A DNA stretch of 15,940 nucleotides from Candidatus Neomicrothrix sp. UBA4542 (GCA_002388005.1 DGLO01000019.1:1-15940), one strand, 5' to 3'; counted from the first letter of the stretch, positions 7,457 to 15,940 are shown. Notes: generated by a model not told the origin, from the letters alone. Translations and numbers: made by a program.

Positions 7457-8487
7457 TCGGTGGCCCATTGCACTTCACCATCGCCGATCATGACTTCTCC
7501 TATTTCCCAAGCCTCATGCCCATTTCGGGCAGCGATTTCGATGGTCCCACTGCTCTGGTCTGCTGGCACGACAATGACCATTCCGATTCCTAAGTTAAAT
7601 ACCTTTTGCATTTCTTCTTCAGACACCGGGCCTTCCGTAGCGATTCGGTCGAAAATTTCAGGGGTCCGCCAGCGGGTGGGGTGAAGGAGTACGCCAACAT
7701 CACTTTCAATTATTCGTGTGAGGTTCCCGGCTAGGCCCCCTCCTGTTATATGCGCTGCTCCATGCACCTCAAATTCGTCAAATACTTCTAACACGGTGGG
7801 CGCATAAATTACCGAGGGTCGGAGCAACTCTTCGCCGAGGGAGGTATCGGCTCCACCCCAAGCGGGTTGATCGAGGGGATGACCGTCAAGAAGAACTTTG
7901 CGGGCAAGGCTGTACCCGTTGCAGCGCAAGCCGGGTGATGCGACACCAATTAGCACATCGCCTTCGCAGACAGAAGATTTGGAGGGGATGTCTGCGTGTT
8001 CCACCACCCCGACGGCAAAACCGGAGAGGTCAAAGTCGTCGTCGCCCATAAGGTCCGGATGTTCAGCGATTTCTCCTCCGGTGAGGGCACATCCCGCTTG
8101 ACGACAACCCTCGGCAAACCCCATGACCAACTGTTCAATGCGTTCGGGGTCAACTTTGCCGGTGGTTATCTGATCTAGGAAAAAGAGCGGTTCCGCCCCT
8201 GACGTGACGATGTCGTCAACGCACATAGCCACCACATCTATGCCGATCGTGTCATACCGATCCAATGCCTTGGCAACCAGCGGCTTTGTTCCCGCTCCGT
8301 CATTGCCCGCGACAAGCACCGGTTCTGTGTATCCATCTGGTATTGCCACTAGGGAACCGAACCCGCCTATGTCGCTCAGAACCTCTGGTCTGAAGGTCGA
8401 CCGAACATGCCGAGCGAGCCGCCGCACAGCTTCTTCAGCTAAGTCAATATCAACCCCAGCGGCTGAATAGGTAACTTCCGAGGTCAT
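7453..8487 (-). CDS. purM: Phosphoribosylformylglycinamidine cyclo-ligase (AIR synthetase), substituted signatures
   Basis: PurM closes FGAM to aminoimidazole ribonucleotide using ATP, the fifth step of purine synthesis. The 344-residue product aligns along its length with actinobacterial PurM, for example IGIDVVAMCVDDIVTSGAEP (81-100) and AAHITGGGL (244-252). Three usual signatures differ. The GVGTKL motif reads GAGTKP (64-69). The GGETAE motif reads GGEIAE (137-142). The SSGLHSNGYS motif reads ASPGLRCNGYS (183-193). The frame is intact and the gene sits in its proper place, so it is probably functional. Start and stop are both in 4-nt ATGA overlaps, with purF upstream and pyrE downstream. 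Confidence 0.93.
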   Translation of the reverse strand: MTSEVTYSAAGVDIDLAEEAVRRLARHVRSTFRPEVLSDIGGFGSLVAIPDGYTEPVLVAGNDGAGTKPLVAKALDRYDTIGIDVVAMCVDDIVTSGAEPLFFLDQITTGKVDPERIEQLVMGFAEGCRQAGCALTGGEIAEHPDLMGDDDFDLSGFAVGVVEHADIPSKSSVCEGDVLIGVASPGLRCNGYSLARKVLLDGHPLDQPAWGGADTSLGEELLRPSVIYAPTVLEVFDEFEVHGAAHITGGGLAGNLTRIIESDVGVLLHPTRWRTPEIFDRIATEGPVSEEEMQKVFNLGIGMVIVVPADQSSGTIEIAARNGHEAWEIGEVMIGDGEVQWATE

Positions 8488-9974
8488 TGGTCGAGCTTCA
8501 ATTGTGACGTCGCAACGAAACTTGTTTCCTGCTCATCGTGACGTTCTGCGAGTACGTCTCGCCCAAGACCGTCGGGAATTTCCACGGGGTATCGACCGTC
8601 AAGACATGCCGTACAGAATCCAGCTCCCGAGGCTCCGGTTGCATCAATAAGTCGATCGAGTTCTAAGTATGCGATTGAGTTGACGCCGAGGTACTCCCGT
8701 ATTTCCTCCATGGTCAAGTTGGCCGCTAGAAGTTCCGCGTGGGTACCAGTGTCCATTCCATAAAAGCAGGGCCATCTGTACGGAGGTGAAGAAATGCGGA
8801 GGTGGACTTCAGCTGCCCCGGCGGAACGCAGCATTTCAACTATCGCTCGAGTGGTGGTACCTCGGACGATGGAGTCGTCAACTACTACAAGCCGTTGATC
8901 TTGAATGTTGTGGCGGATCGGGTTGAGTTTCATTTTGACCCCTAGCGCTCTCATTTCTTGTGAGGGGGCAATGAACGTTCTTCCGATGTACCGATTCTTG
9001 ACGAGCCCGTCGCGATAGGGGATCCCGCTCGCACGGGCGAATCCCTGCGCGGCAGGTATCCCTGATTCAGGCACTGGCATTACGAAATCAGCGTCAACTG
9101 GTGCCTGATCCGCGAGTTGCTCTCCCATGCGCTGCCGGGCGGCATGTACGTTACGTCCGTAGAGAACGGTGTCCGGGCGCGAAAAATAGACGAATTCGAA
9201 GACACACAGCCGAGGATCAGGGTCACTGAACGGTTGTTCCGAAGTCCATCCATCTTGGTCGATAATGATCATCTCGCCTGGATCGATTTCCCGTACAAAA
9301 TGTGCGCCAACCGTATCTAAGGCTGGGCTTTCTGAGGCGACAACCCAACCGTTGTCAAGGCGCCCTAAGCAAAGTGGCCAAAAACCTTCCGGGCCTCGGG
9401 CCCCAACCAGATGGTGGCGATCCATAGCTACGAAGGAAAACCCTCCACGAAGTTGAGGTAGCACCCGAGCCAAGGCCCAGGGAAGTTCATTGCCTTCAGG
9501 GGCTTCTCCAGTTGCCAGTTCAACCGCGACTAGTTCGGCCACCAGATCGCTATCACTCATAACGGTCCCATCAAGCATTCCTGCGTCAGCCGCTAATTCA
9601 GCAGTGTTGACAAGATTCCCATTGTGGGCGAGCGCGAATTCGAGATCACCAACGTCGCGATAGAAGGGCTGTGACGCTCGCCAGGAGCTCGAACCCGTTG
9701 TCGAGTAGCGGGTGTGGCCGATAGCGATACCACCCTCCAGAGCAGCAAGAATTCGATCATCGAATGCTCCCGACACTAAGCCCATGTCCTTTACCACGGT
9801 CACGTTCGAACCATCGCTCACCGCTATACCGGCCGATTCTTGCCCGCGATGCTGGAGGGCGTACAGACCAAGATAAGTTTGGTGCGCTACAGGACTTCCA
9901 GGCGACATGACTCCAAAGATGCCGCAGGCTTCACGGGGTTTAATCAGTTCAACTTCTTGGGGGCGACTCGTCAT
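8484..9974 (-). CDS. purF: Amidophosphoribosyltransferase, [4Fe-4S] type with propeptide
   Basis: PurF transfers the glutamine amide nitrogen to PRPP, the committed first step of purine synthesis. The 496-residue product has a 16-residue leader before Cys17 (PREACGIFG), the N-terminal nucleophile exposed after leader removal. QHRGQESAGI (41-50) and AHNGN (116-120) belong to the glutaminase domain. RLVVVDDSIVRGTTT (361-375) is the PRPP loop. Cys257, Cys403, Cys454 and Cys457 match the order of the four cluster ligands of the Bacillus subtilis enzyme; the spacing from the first to the second is the same 146 residues. It is therefore the oxygen-sensitive Fe-S type and not the E. coli type. It is ATGA-coupled to purL upstream and purM downstream. 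Confidence 0.97.
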   Translation of the reverse strand: MTSRPQEVELIKPREACGIFGVMSPGSPVAHQTYLGLYALQHRGQESAGIAVSDGSNVTVVKDMGLVSGAFDDRILAALEGGIAIGHTRYSTTGSSSWRASQPFYRDVGDLEFALAHNGNLVNTAELAADAGMLDGTVMSDSDLVAELVAVELATGEAPEGNELPWALARVLPQLRGGFSFVAMDRHHLVGARGPEGFWPLCLGRLDNGWVVASESPALDTVGAHFVREIDPGEMIIIDQDGWTSEQPFSDPDPRLCVFEFVYFSRPDTVLYGRNVHAARQRMGEQLADQAPVDADFVMPVPESGIPAAQGFARASGIPYRDGLVKNRYIGRTFIAPSQEMRALGVKMKLNPIRHNIQDQRLVVVDDSIVRGTTTRAIVEMLRSAGAAEVHLRISSPPYRWPCFYGMDTGTHAELLAANLTMEEIREYLGVNSIAYLELDRLIDATGASGAGFCTACLDGRYPVEIPDGLGRDVLAERHDEQETSFVATSQLKLDQ

Positions 9975-12205
9975 CCGCTAACAGTCCCTTGGCCCAGCGC
10001 TTGCGGTAGTGCATCTCGTGAAGCGCGGGTGAGGTCATCAACCGAAAGATCAATGATTGACCCCAGGACCAGAGAAAGCCCGCCCGTGCGACCAATAGAC
10101 TGCGCTGGCACTCCTCGATTCGAGGACTCTTCCAAGAAGGACCTCAGGTCGGAGTCGCTGAGCGCTACAACGACTCGTCCTCCTGATTCGTTGAACAACG
10201 CCCGATGGTCGTCAAGGCCGCTTACATCCATCCCGACTCTGCTATTAATTGCCATTTCGGCCAGCGCTACCCCAATGCCCCCATCACCAACATCGTGCAC
10301 TGCTTCAACTCGGTTCTTTTGGACGATCTCAGACACGAACGCAACCGTCCGCACCGCTTGCGCAAGATCGAATGCTGGGAGAGTGCCTCCTTTACATCCC
10401 CCAATTTCCCAGGCCCACCGACTTCCGGCCATGGACACATCCCCTTGTGGTTGCTGGCCAAGCAGTACCAGCGATAGGCCATCCCCAACGGTTATTCCGG
10501 GAGGTTGTTCCACTAGCCGGGGATGCATTCCGATGATTCCAACGACAGGAGTTGGAGCGATATCAATTGAATTTGTTTCGTTGTAAAGGCTGACGTTGCC
10601 ACCCACAACCGGCGCATTAAAAGCTTTGCACGCTTCGGACATGCCATCAACAGCTTCGGAAAGTTGCCACATGACGTCAGGATGTTCGGGATTTCCGAAA
10701 TTCAGGCAGTTGACGACAGCCATCGGTTCGGCACCTACGCAGGCGATATTCATCGCTGCCTCAGCTACTACCATCGCCGTCCCCTGGCGTGGGTCTACGT
10801 GGCACCAACGGTGGTTCCCGTCTGTAGACAAGCCCAACGCCCGACCTGTTTCTCGTCCGGTTCTGGGGTCACGAAGCCGAAGCAGGGTTCCATCGCTGCC
10901 GGGTCCCACGACTGTGTTGAGGAAAAGTTGATGATCATATTGGCTATACACCCAGGCGGGGTCTCGGAGCAGGGTTAACAAGTCGGCTGAACAGTCGACT
11001 GGGCCAACCGATGCGTCAAGAGAGCGACGTTCATTTAGATCTTGGGGTGGCGCCAAGGGACGGTCGTATTCAGGGGCGTCGTCATGCAACGTCGACGCGG
11101 GAAGTTCGGCTAACACCTCACCATCAAAGCCATCAAGAATTCTCAGTTGCCCATCCCCGGTGACGCGTCCAATGACACTTGCGGCTATCTCCCAGCGTGA
11201 AGAGATTTCGAGTACGCGATCAAGGTCCCTCGGCTGCACAATTGCCAACATCCGCTCTTGTGACTCAGAGGTCATTAACTCAAACGGCTCCATACCTTCT
11301 TCGCGCGAATGGATCGCTGAAATATCGACATCCATTCCTGCCCCGCCGCGAGAAGCTGTCTCGCTAGTTGCACAGGTGATACCTGCCCCTCCTAAGTCCT
11401 GGATACCTGTCACTAGTCCCTCGTCTAACAACTCCAGACATGCTTCTAACAAACGTTTTTCTTCGAAAGGATCACCTACTTGCACACTTGGGCGCTTATC
11501 CGCATTCGCAGACTCGTCGTCGAACCCTGCGGAAGCCAACACACTTACCCCACCTATGCCGTCCCGGCCGGTCGATGCGCCGAGAAGCACCGCTAGATTG
11601 CCGACGCCGCTTGCCCGTCCCAAGACAAGTCTTTCCACAGGGAGCACTCCCATGGCTAAGACATTTACGAGTGGGTTGCCTTTATATGTTTCGTCAAAGA
11701 CAATCTCTCCCCCGACAGTGGGCACGCCGACGCTGTTGCCATACCCGGAGACTCCGCTGATGACCCCTTCGGCGATCCACCTGCTGCGTGGATCATCTAG
11801 GGGTCCGAACCTGAGGGGATCCATTACAGCAATTGGGCGGGCACCCATGGTGAAGATATCTCTAAGAATTCCTCCTACTCCAGTTGCCGCCCCTTGATAT
11901 GGCTCGATTGCGGAAGGGTGGTTGTGGCTTTCGATGCGAATGGCGACGGCTATCCCGTCGCCAACGTCAATGACGCCGGCGTTCTCGCCTGGACCCACCA
12001 GCACCCATGGTGCTTCTGTGGGAAGTCGCTTCAGATGAATCTTCGATGACTTGTACGAACAGTGCTCTGACCACATGACTGAGTACATGGCCAGTTCGAG
12101 ATGGTTTGGGTGTCGTCCCAACAGGGCATAAATGTTCTCGTATTCTTCGTCGCTCAACCCAAGTTCACGGTGGACCCGATCTGCGTCTTCAGGGGCCACA
12201 CTCAC
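9971..12205 (-). CDS. purL: FGAM synthase, large ATP-binding subunit (small-PurL type)
   Basis: With PurS and PurQ it converts FGAR, glutamine and ATP to FGAM, the fourth step of the pathway. The 744-residue length is that of the Gram-positive type, which lacks a fused glutaminase. SEHCSYKSS (46-54) and ESHNHPSAIEPYQGAATGVG (92-111) hold conserved active-site residues. GDGGIGVALAEMA near the C-terminus is also typical. The start is a GTG at 12205; an in-frame stop lies two codons upstream, and a second GTG at 12199 is possible. No good ribosome binding site is seen. Unlike its neighbours it is separated from the upstream gene (purQ) by 135 nt, while downstream it overlaps purF as ATGA. Confidence 0.97.
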   Translation of the reverse strand: MSVAPEDADRVHRELGLSDEEYENIYALLGRHPNHLELAMYSVMWSEHCSYKSSKIHLKRLPTEAPWVLVGPGENAGVIDVGDGIAVAIRIESHNHPSAIEPYQGAATGVGGILRDIFTMGARPIAVMDPLRFGPLDDPRSRWIAEGVISGVSGYGNSVGVPTVGGEIVFDETYKGNPLVNVLAMGVLPVERLVLGRASGVGNLAVLLGASTGRDGIGGVSVLASAGFDDESANADKRPSVQVGDPFEEKRLLEACLELLDEGLVTGIQDLGGAGITCATSETASRGGAGMDVDISAIHSREEGMEPFELMTSESQERMLAIVQPRDLDRVLEISSRWEIAASVIGRVTGDGQLRILDGFDGEVLAELPASTLHDDAPEYDRPLAPPQDLNERRSLDASVGPVDCSADLLTLLRDPAWVYSQYDHQLFLNTVVGPGSDGTLLRLRDPRTGRETGRALGLSTDGNHRWCHVDPRQGTAMVVAEAAMNIACVGAEPMAVVNCLNFGNPEHPDVMWQLSEAVDGMSEACKAFNAPVVGGNVSLYNETNSIDIAPTPVVGIIGMHPRLVEQPPGITVGDGLSLVLLGQQPQGDVSMAGSRWAWEIGGCKGGTLPAFDLAQAVRTVAFVSEIVQKNRVEAVHDVGDGGIGVALAEMAINSRVGMDVSGLDDHRALFNESGGRVVVALSDSDLRSFLEESSNRGVPAQSIGRTGGLSLVLGSIIDLSVDDLTRASRDALPQALGQGTVSG

Positions 12206-12340
12206 GCTCTAAATCTAGTCACGCGTCGGAGCTATCAATGGATGCTCCACAACTGTTACCAAGAACTGAAATCGACCAGCATAGGAACACTCGGACTCGC
12301 GACGCTGCTTTGCTTCTTGCGTGTGAATCTTGAGTGCCTA

Positions 12341-13018
12341 TTAGGTCGGTGTGACCTGCTGCGCGCCGAGTAACGATTCGAGCAGACGCGAGCCGTCGTT
12401 GGACCCAAGGATTGTCGAAGTGGCTCGTTCGGGGTGCGGCATCATCCCGACGACATTGCCTTGCTCATTAGAAACCCCCGCTATGTCCCCTATGGAACCG
12501 TTGGGATTGTCGATGTATCTGAAAACAATTCTGTTTTCTTCCTCAAGTTCTTTCAAAGTTTCGTCTGAGCACACATAGTTGCCCTCGAAGTGATTTATGG
12601 GGATGTTTAATAATTCACCGGCTGATGCACCAACCCCAATAATGTTGGACGTCGATACAAACTCGATTTGTTCCATGCCGCAAAGAAACTTCAACCCGAC
12701 GTTTTTCTGCAAAGCGCCGGGGAGCATGCCCGCTTCGGTGAGAACTTGGAAGCCATTGCAGATACCTAATACCGGCCCGCCGTTTCGAGCGAATGCGGCG
12801 ATCGTCTCCATGATCGGCGAGAACCGGGCAATTGCTCCACAACGCAGGTAATCGCCGTGCGCGAAGCCACCGGGTAGGACAATCGCGTCGACATTTCTGA
12901 GGTCTGAGGCGCTATGCCAAAGAACCTCCGCGTGTCCGCCGAGCGCGTTTATGGCATCGACCGTGTCGAATTCGCAGTTCGTACCAGGGAAGCGGACAAC
13001 ACCAACTCGTCGACTCAT
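12341..13018 (-). CDS. purQ: FGAM synthase, glutaminase subunit
   Basis: PurQ is a class I glutamine amidotransferase that supplies ammonia to PurL. In the 225-residue product, the nucleophile elbow GICNGFQ holds Cys87, and MMPHPERA holds His195 and Glu197, completing the catalytic triad. VLPGGFAHGDYLRCGAIA (48-65) is a PurQ-specific block. The ATG overlaps the stop of purS as ATGA. The length is usual for the stand-alone subunit. Confidence 0.97.
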   Translation of the reverse strand: MSRRVGVVRFPGTNCEFDTVDAINALGGHAEVLWHSASDLRNVDAIVLPGGFAHGDYLRCGAIARFSPIMETIAAFARNGGPVLGICNGFQVLTEAGMLPGALQKNVGLKFLCGMEQIEFVSTSNIIGVGASAGELLNIPINHFEGNYVCSDETLKELEEENRIVFRYIDNPNGSIGDIAGVSNEQGNVVGMMPHPERATSTILGSNDGSRLLESLLGAQQVTPT

Positions 13019-13266
13019 GCGTTCAGTACTTCTACGGTTGTGTCTTCAATAACTGGGTTAGATAGGAAGCGTTTACACATGTCTTCCACGATTGTCTTGG
13101 CCGCGCCCGCTGAGTCAGCTTCCACTTGCAGTCGAATTACTTTGCCCACTCTGACGTCTCCGGCTGTTTCGAAACCAAGGGCAGGCAGTGCGCGTTCGAT
13201 CGTTGACCCTTCAGGATTGGCTATTCCCTCTCGCGGTAACACTTCGACCTTTACTTCGAAGCGCAC
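13015..13266 (-). CDS. purS: FGAM synthase, PurS subunit
   Basis: PurS is the small subunit that bridges PurL and PurQ, and it is found where PurL is the short type. From the GTG at 13266 the product is 83 residues, opening RFEVKVEVLPREGIANPEGS, with RVGKVIRLQVE in the middle and NPVIEDTTVEVLNA at the end. This matches the length and strand pattern of B. subtilis PurS from its first residue. The GTG overlaps the purC stop by one base (TAGTG). An ATG at 13284 would add six residues (MDRREL) and overlap purC by 19 nt; it is less likely but not excluded. Confidence 0.93.
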   Translation of the reverse strand: MRFEVKVEVLPREGIANPEGSTIERALPALGFETAGDVRVGKVIRLQVEADSAGAAKTIVEDMCKRFLSNPVIEDTTVEVLNA

Positions 13267-14144
13267 TAGTTCTCGCCGATCCATGTGCTGAAGCTCTCAC
13301 CGGTGATGCGTTCGTATGCAGTTATATAGCGTTCGCGCGTCGCGTTAACTGTTTCCTCCGACAACTGTGGTGGGGGAGGCGATTTGTCCCATCCTGAAGC
13401 CTCTGTGGCATCTCGAACAGGTTGCTTGTCCAAAGAAACTGGCGTCACTCCTGAAGTCCAGCTTTCGGCTGGCCAGAATCGCGATGAATCAGGTGTCAGT
13501 AATTCATCGGCGATAACCATCTCCCCATCGATTAGGCCCAATTCGAATTTTGTGTCGGCGATGATCACACCATTATCTGCGGCATGCTCCGACGCAGACC
13601 GGTATGCCTCTATTGAAAGATCTCGGGCCTGCGCTGCGATGTTAGACCCAACTATTTCTACGGCTTCTTGGTAACTGATATTAATGTCATGGCCCTCGGT
13701 GGCTTTCGTTGATGGGGTGAAGACAGGCTCGGGGAGCTGTTGCGCTTCTACCAATCCCGTTGGTAGCGGGGAACCATGCATGGTCCCCGACTGTTGATAT
13801 TCCTTCCATGCTGAACCAGTGATGTAGCCCCGCACGATGCATTCCAGGGGAAGCATTTCTGCTTTTCGCACCAGGAGCGCGCGGCCATGCCAATCGGGAC
13901 GTTGTGCCGGCGACGGAAAATCGTTTAGATCAGCGGACACCAGGTGGGTAGGGGCAACTGAGGTGAGGTACTCCGACCACCAAACCGTCATGGCCGTTAA
14001 AACCCTCCCCTTGTCTGGGATGGGCTCATTGAAGACAACGTCGAAGGCTGAGATTCGGTCAGTCGCGACCATCAGGAGGTGTTGATCGTCAACCGTGTAC
14101 ATCTCTCGGACTTTGCCGCTATGGAGTAGCTCGAGTTCGTTCAC
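13266..14144 (-). CDS. purC: SAICAR synthetase
   Basis: PurC ligates aspartate to CAIR with ATP. The 292-residue protein shows GKVREMY (10-16), ATDRISAFD (27-35), ECIVRGYITGSAWKEY (101-116) and DTKFELG (197-203), all landmarks of the family. The block usually written HDENIS reads HDINIS here (152-157). The length is close to that of actinobacterial and fungal-like PurC and longer than the enteric form of about 237. The start is a GTG at 14144, with AAGAAGAG just upstream. The stop of purB lies 12 nt before it. Confidence 0.96.
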   Translation of the reverse strand: MNELELLHSGKVREMYTVDDQHLLMVATDRISAFDVVFNEPIPDKGRVLTAMTVWWSEYLTSVAPTHLVSADLNDFPSPAQRPDWHGRALLVRKAEMLPLECIVRGYITGSAWKEYQQSGTMHGSPLPTGLVEAQQLPEPVFTPSTKATEGHDINISYQEAVEIVGSNIAAQARDLSIEAYRSASEHAADNGVIIADTKFELGLIDGEMVIADELLTPDSSRFWPAESWTSGVTPVSLDKQPVRDATEASGWDKSPPPPQLSEETVNATRERYITAYERITGESFSTWIGEN

Positions 14145-14156
14145 CTCTCTTCTTTA

Positions 14157-15593
14157 CTAGAGAATGGGGGCCGGGCGGTAGGACCCTCCCTCAGGATGTT
14201 GAGAATTGATGGTGGCCGCGGTCGCGACAAAAGCCGCTACCTGCGAATCGGCAAGACCAACGAACACGTTGTGATCACCTATGGCCTCATTGATCTCGTC
14301 AGCATCTATTGGCAGCGCTGGATCGTTAATAATCCTTTCAAGTAAGTCGTTTTCACCGGAAGTCCCTTCCCGGATTTCGATCGCGGCTGCAACGGCGTGT
14401 TCCTTTATTGCCTGATGAGCTTGCTCACGCCCCGCGCCAGCCTTGACTGCTGCCGTCAGCAAGCGGGTGGTGACGAGAAACGGCAGGTATCGCTCCAGTT
14501 CTCGATCGATGGCACGACGATACGCACCAAATCCATCGAGCACGGTGAGAACCGTTTCAATTGCCCCGTCGAGCGCGAAGAATGCATCTGGAAGAGCGAC
14601 ACGGCGAACAACAGAACAACTGACGTCTCCTTCATTCCATTGATCACCGGCGATGGACGCAGTCATGGCTAGGTGACCACGCAATACGGCAACAAAGCCA
14701 GATACTCGCTCTGCCGATCGAGCATTCATTTTGTGCGGCATCGCGGAAGATCCAACTTGGCCTTCGCTGAATCCTTCGGTGGCTAGATCTAAACCAGCCA
14801 TGAGTCGAATTTGAAGGGCGATATTTCCTAAAGGGCTCGCTGCTTGAGTTAATCCGCTAACCACATCGAGATCGAGAGAACGTGGATACACCTGGCCTAC
14901 GGCATTTAGCACGCATTCGAAACCCAGCCGGTCGGCGACGAGACGCTCTAACTGGTTGACCTTTGAAGAGTCACCGTCAAAGAGATCAAGTAGATCTTGC
15001 TGGGTTCCCATTGGGCCTTTTAACCCGCGTAGGGGGTAGCGCTTCAATAGTTCTTCGATTCGCTCAAATGCGAGAATGGTTTCTTCACCTAGGTTGGCAA
15101 ACCGTTTACCGAGGGTCGTAGGTTGGCCTGGCACGTTGTGAGAACGGCCGGTGATAACTGTGTCCTGGTGCTCGATGGCCAGCTCCGCTAGACGAGAAAT
15201 CACCGCTACTAGACGCTGTTGCACGAGGATCATTGAACGCTTGATCTGCAATTGCTCCACGTTCTCGGTTAGGTCCCGCGATGTCAGACCTTTATGAATT
15301 TGTTCATGCCCAGCGAGAGACGAAAACTCTTCGATTCGAGCTTTTACGTCATGGCGTGTCACGCGCTCTCGGCGTTCAATCGATTCCAGATCTACTTTGT
15401 CAATGACGGAACGGTACGCATCAATAACAGAGTCTTCGACGACAAGGCCGAGATCTTGCTGCCCTTCAAGGACCGCAACCCACAGTTCGCGCTCCAACAC
15501 GATTTTCTCTTCAGCCGACCAAATTTGAACCATTTCGGGCGACGCATAGCGGGTTGCTAGAACGTTAGCGACTTGAGCTTTTTCGCCGGTCAC
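14157..15593 (-). CDS. purB: Adenylosuccinate lyase
   Basis: PurB releases fumarate from SAICAR in the pathway and from adenylosuccinate on the way to AMP. The 478-residue protein has the superfamily signature GSSAMPHKMNA (281-291), containing the mobile-loop serines, KGLTSRDLTEN (101-111), and GRSHNVPGQPTT (149-160) with the conserved histidine region. It belongs to the aspartase/fumarase superfamily and should act as a tetramer. The start is a GTG at 15593 overlapping the purE stop as GTGA. Confidence 0.97.
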   Translation of the reverse strand: MTGEKAQVANVLATRYASPEMVQIWSAEEKIVLERELWVAVLEGQQDLGLVVEDSVIDAYRSVIDKVDLESIERRERVTRHDVKARIEEFSSLAGHEQIHKGLTSRDLTENVEQLQIKRSMILVQQRLVAVISRLAELAIEHQDTVITGRSHNVPGQPTTLGKRFANLGEETILAFERIEELLKRYPLRGLKGPMGTQQDLLDLFDGDSSKVNQLERLVADRLGFECVLNAVGQVYPRSLDLDVVSGLTQAASPLGNIALQIRLMAGLDLATEGFSEGQVGSSAMPHKMNARSAERVSGFVAVLRGHLAMTASIAGDQWNEGDVSCSVVRRVALPDAFFALDGAIETVLTVLDGFGAYRRAIDRELERYLPFLVTTRLLTAAVKAGAGREQAHQAIKEHAVAAAIEIREGTSGENDLLERIINDPALPIDADEINEAIGDHNVFVGLADSQVAAFVATAATINSQHPEGGSYRPAPIL

Positions 15594-15940
15594 CGTGCTC
15601 CCTCATCTCTGAAAGTTGCGAGTCGTGCCGCGAGTTCACTGTCACTTACTGACAAGATCTCTACCGCTAAGACAGCTGCATTTGCGGATCCATCGACTGC
15701 AACTGTTGCTACTGGTATACCGCGCGGCATTTGTACCGTTGACAAAAGTGCGTCGATCCCACCGGCCACACCGCCCGAAAGTGGAACGCCAATGACGGGC
15801 AACGTGGTCTTGGCTGACACAGCGCCAGCGAGGTGGGCTGCCATGCCCGCACCACAGATAATTGCGCCGTATCCATTTTTTCGGGCGTTGGTGGCTAGAT
15901 CGGCAACCTGATCGGGGGTCCGATGAGCAGACATCACGTG
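15590..15940 (-). CDS. purE: N5-carboxyaminoimidazole ribonucleotide mutase (partial, N-terminus outside window)
   Basis: PurE moves the carboxylate of N5-CAIR to give CAIR. The 116 visible residues begin within the motif HVMSAHRTPD, whose His-Arg-Thr is part of the active site. They continue with AIICGAGMAAHLAGAVSAKT and LPVIGVPLSGG, both standard for class I PurE. About 40 N-terminal residues, including the phosphate-binding GSxSD loop, should lie beyond the right edge. The stop overlaps the purB start. A purK gene would be expected nearby but is not visible. Confidence 0.94.
   Translation of the reverse strand, partial: HVMSAHRTPDQVADLATNARKNGYGAIICGAGMAAHLAGAVSAKTTLPVIGVPLSGGVAGGIDALLSTVQMPRGIPVATVAVDGSANAAVLAVEILSVSDSELAARLATFRDEGAR

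Noticed and set aside
9840..10586. 248-codon plus-strand open frame across the purL-purF junction
   Set aside because: It is antisense to two conserved genes with a Ser/Pro/Arg-rich peptide and no ribosome binding site or domain.
11160..11897. 245-codon plus-strand open frame opposite purL
   Set aside because: It lies wholly antisense to a well-conserved purL gene, its peptide is low-complexity Ser/Pro/Thr-rich, and no domain is recognisable. It is a shadow of the codon bias on the other strand.
12101..12373. Plus-strand open frames covering the purQ-purL gap
   Set aside because: They run antisense into the start of purL, overlap the end of purQ, and the peptides show no family features. 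The gap is better treated as non-coding.

Overview
The window reads as one stretch of chromosome from a moderate-GC actinobacterium. Its pieces are an F420-type luciferase-like oxidoreductase, the PurS/PurQ/small-PurL form of FGAM synthase, an ACT-domain malic enzyme, and purine enzymes whose sequences look actinobacterial. A marine Acidimicrobiia-like lineage is my best guess, but it is an inference from style and gene content, because no rRNA or other strong phylogenetic marker is present. I see no insertion sequence, phage gene, CRISPR array or other sign of transfer.

Left part, about 1-5100. A response-regulator gene runs off the left edge on the minus strand. Reading rightwards on the plus strand are a lipoprotein with a Ser/Thr-rich stalk and a PQQ-type beta-propeller, an F420-dependent LLM-family oxidoreductase, the ribosomal protein pair bL28-bL33 (both without zinc-binding cysteine pairs), a YcaQ/AlkX-like winged-helix DNA glycosylase, and a small DUF983 membrane protein that overlaps the glycosylase by 4 nt.

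Middle, about 5184-5368. Two tRNA genes, Asp(GTC) and Phe(GAA), are one nucleotide apart and are followed by a perfect 12-bp hairpin, probably their terminator. This is the convergence point between the plus-strand genes and the minus-strand operon.

Right part, about 5404-15940, all minus strand. Transcription runs from right to left through purE (cut by the window edge), purB, purC, purS, purQ, purL, purF, purM and pyrE, then an NAD(P)-dependent malic enzyme. The pur genes carry out amidotransfer onto PRPP (purF), FGAM synthesis (purSQL), AIR formation (purM), a carboxylation step (purE), SAICAR synthesis (purC) and the fumarate-releasing lyase step (purB). pyrE supplies OMP for pyrimidines and shares PRPP as substrate. 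Most junctions are 1-4 nt stop/start overlaps. The exceptions are 12 nt between purB and purC, 135 nt between purQ and purL, and 79 nt between pyrE and the malic enzyme.

I found no clearly new biological system. The most unusual points are several substituted signature residues in PurM, pyrE placed as the last gene of a purine operon, the purQ-purL gap in an otherwise overlapping operon, and the one-nucleotide tRNA spacer within a palindrome.
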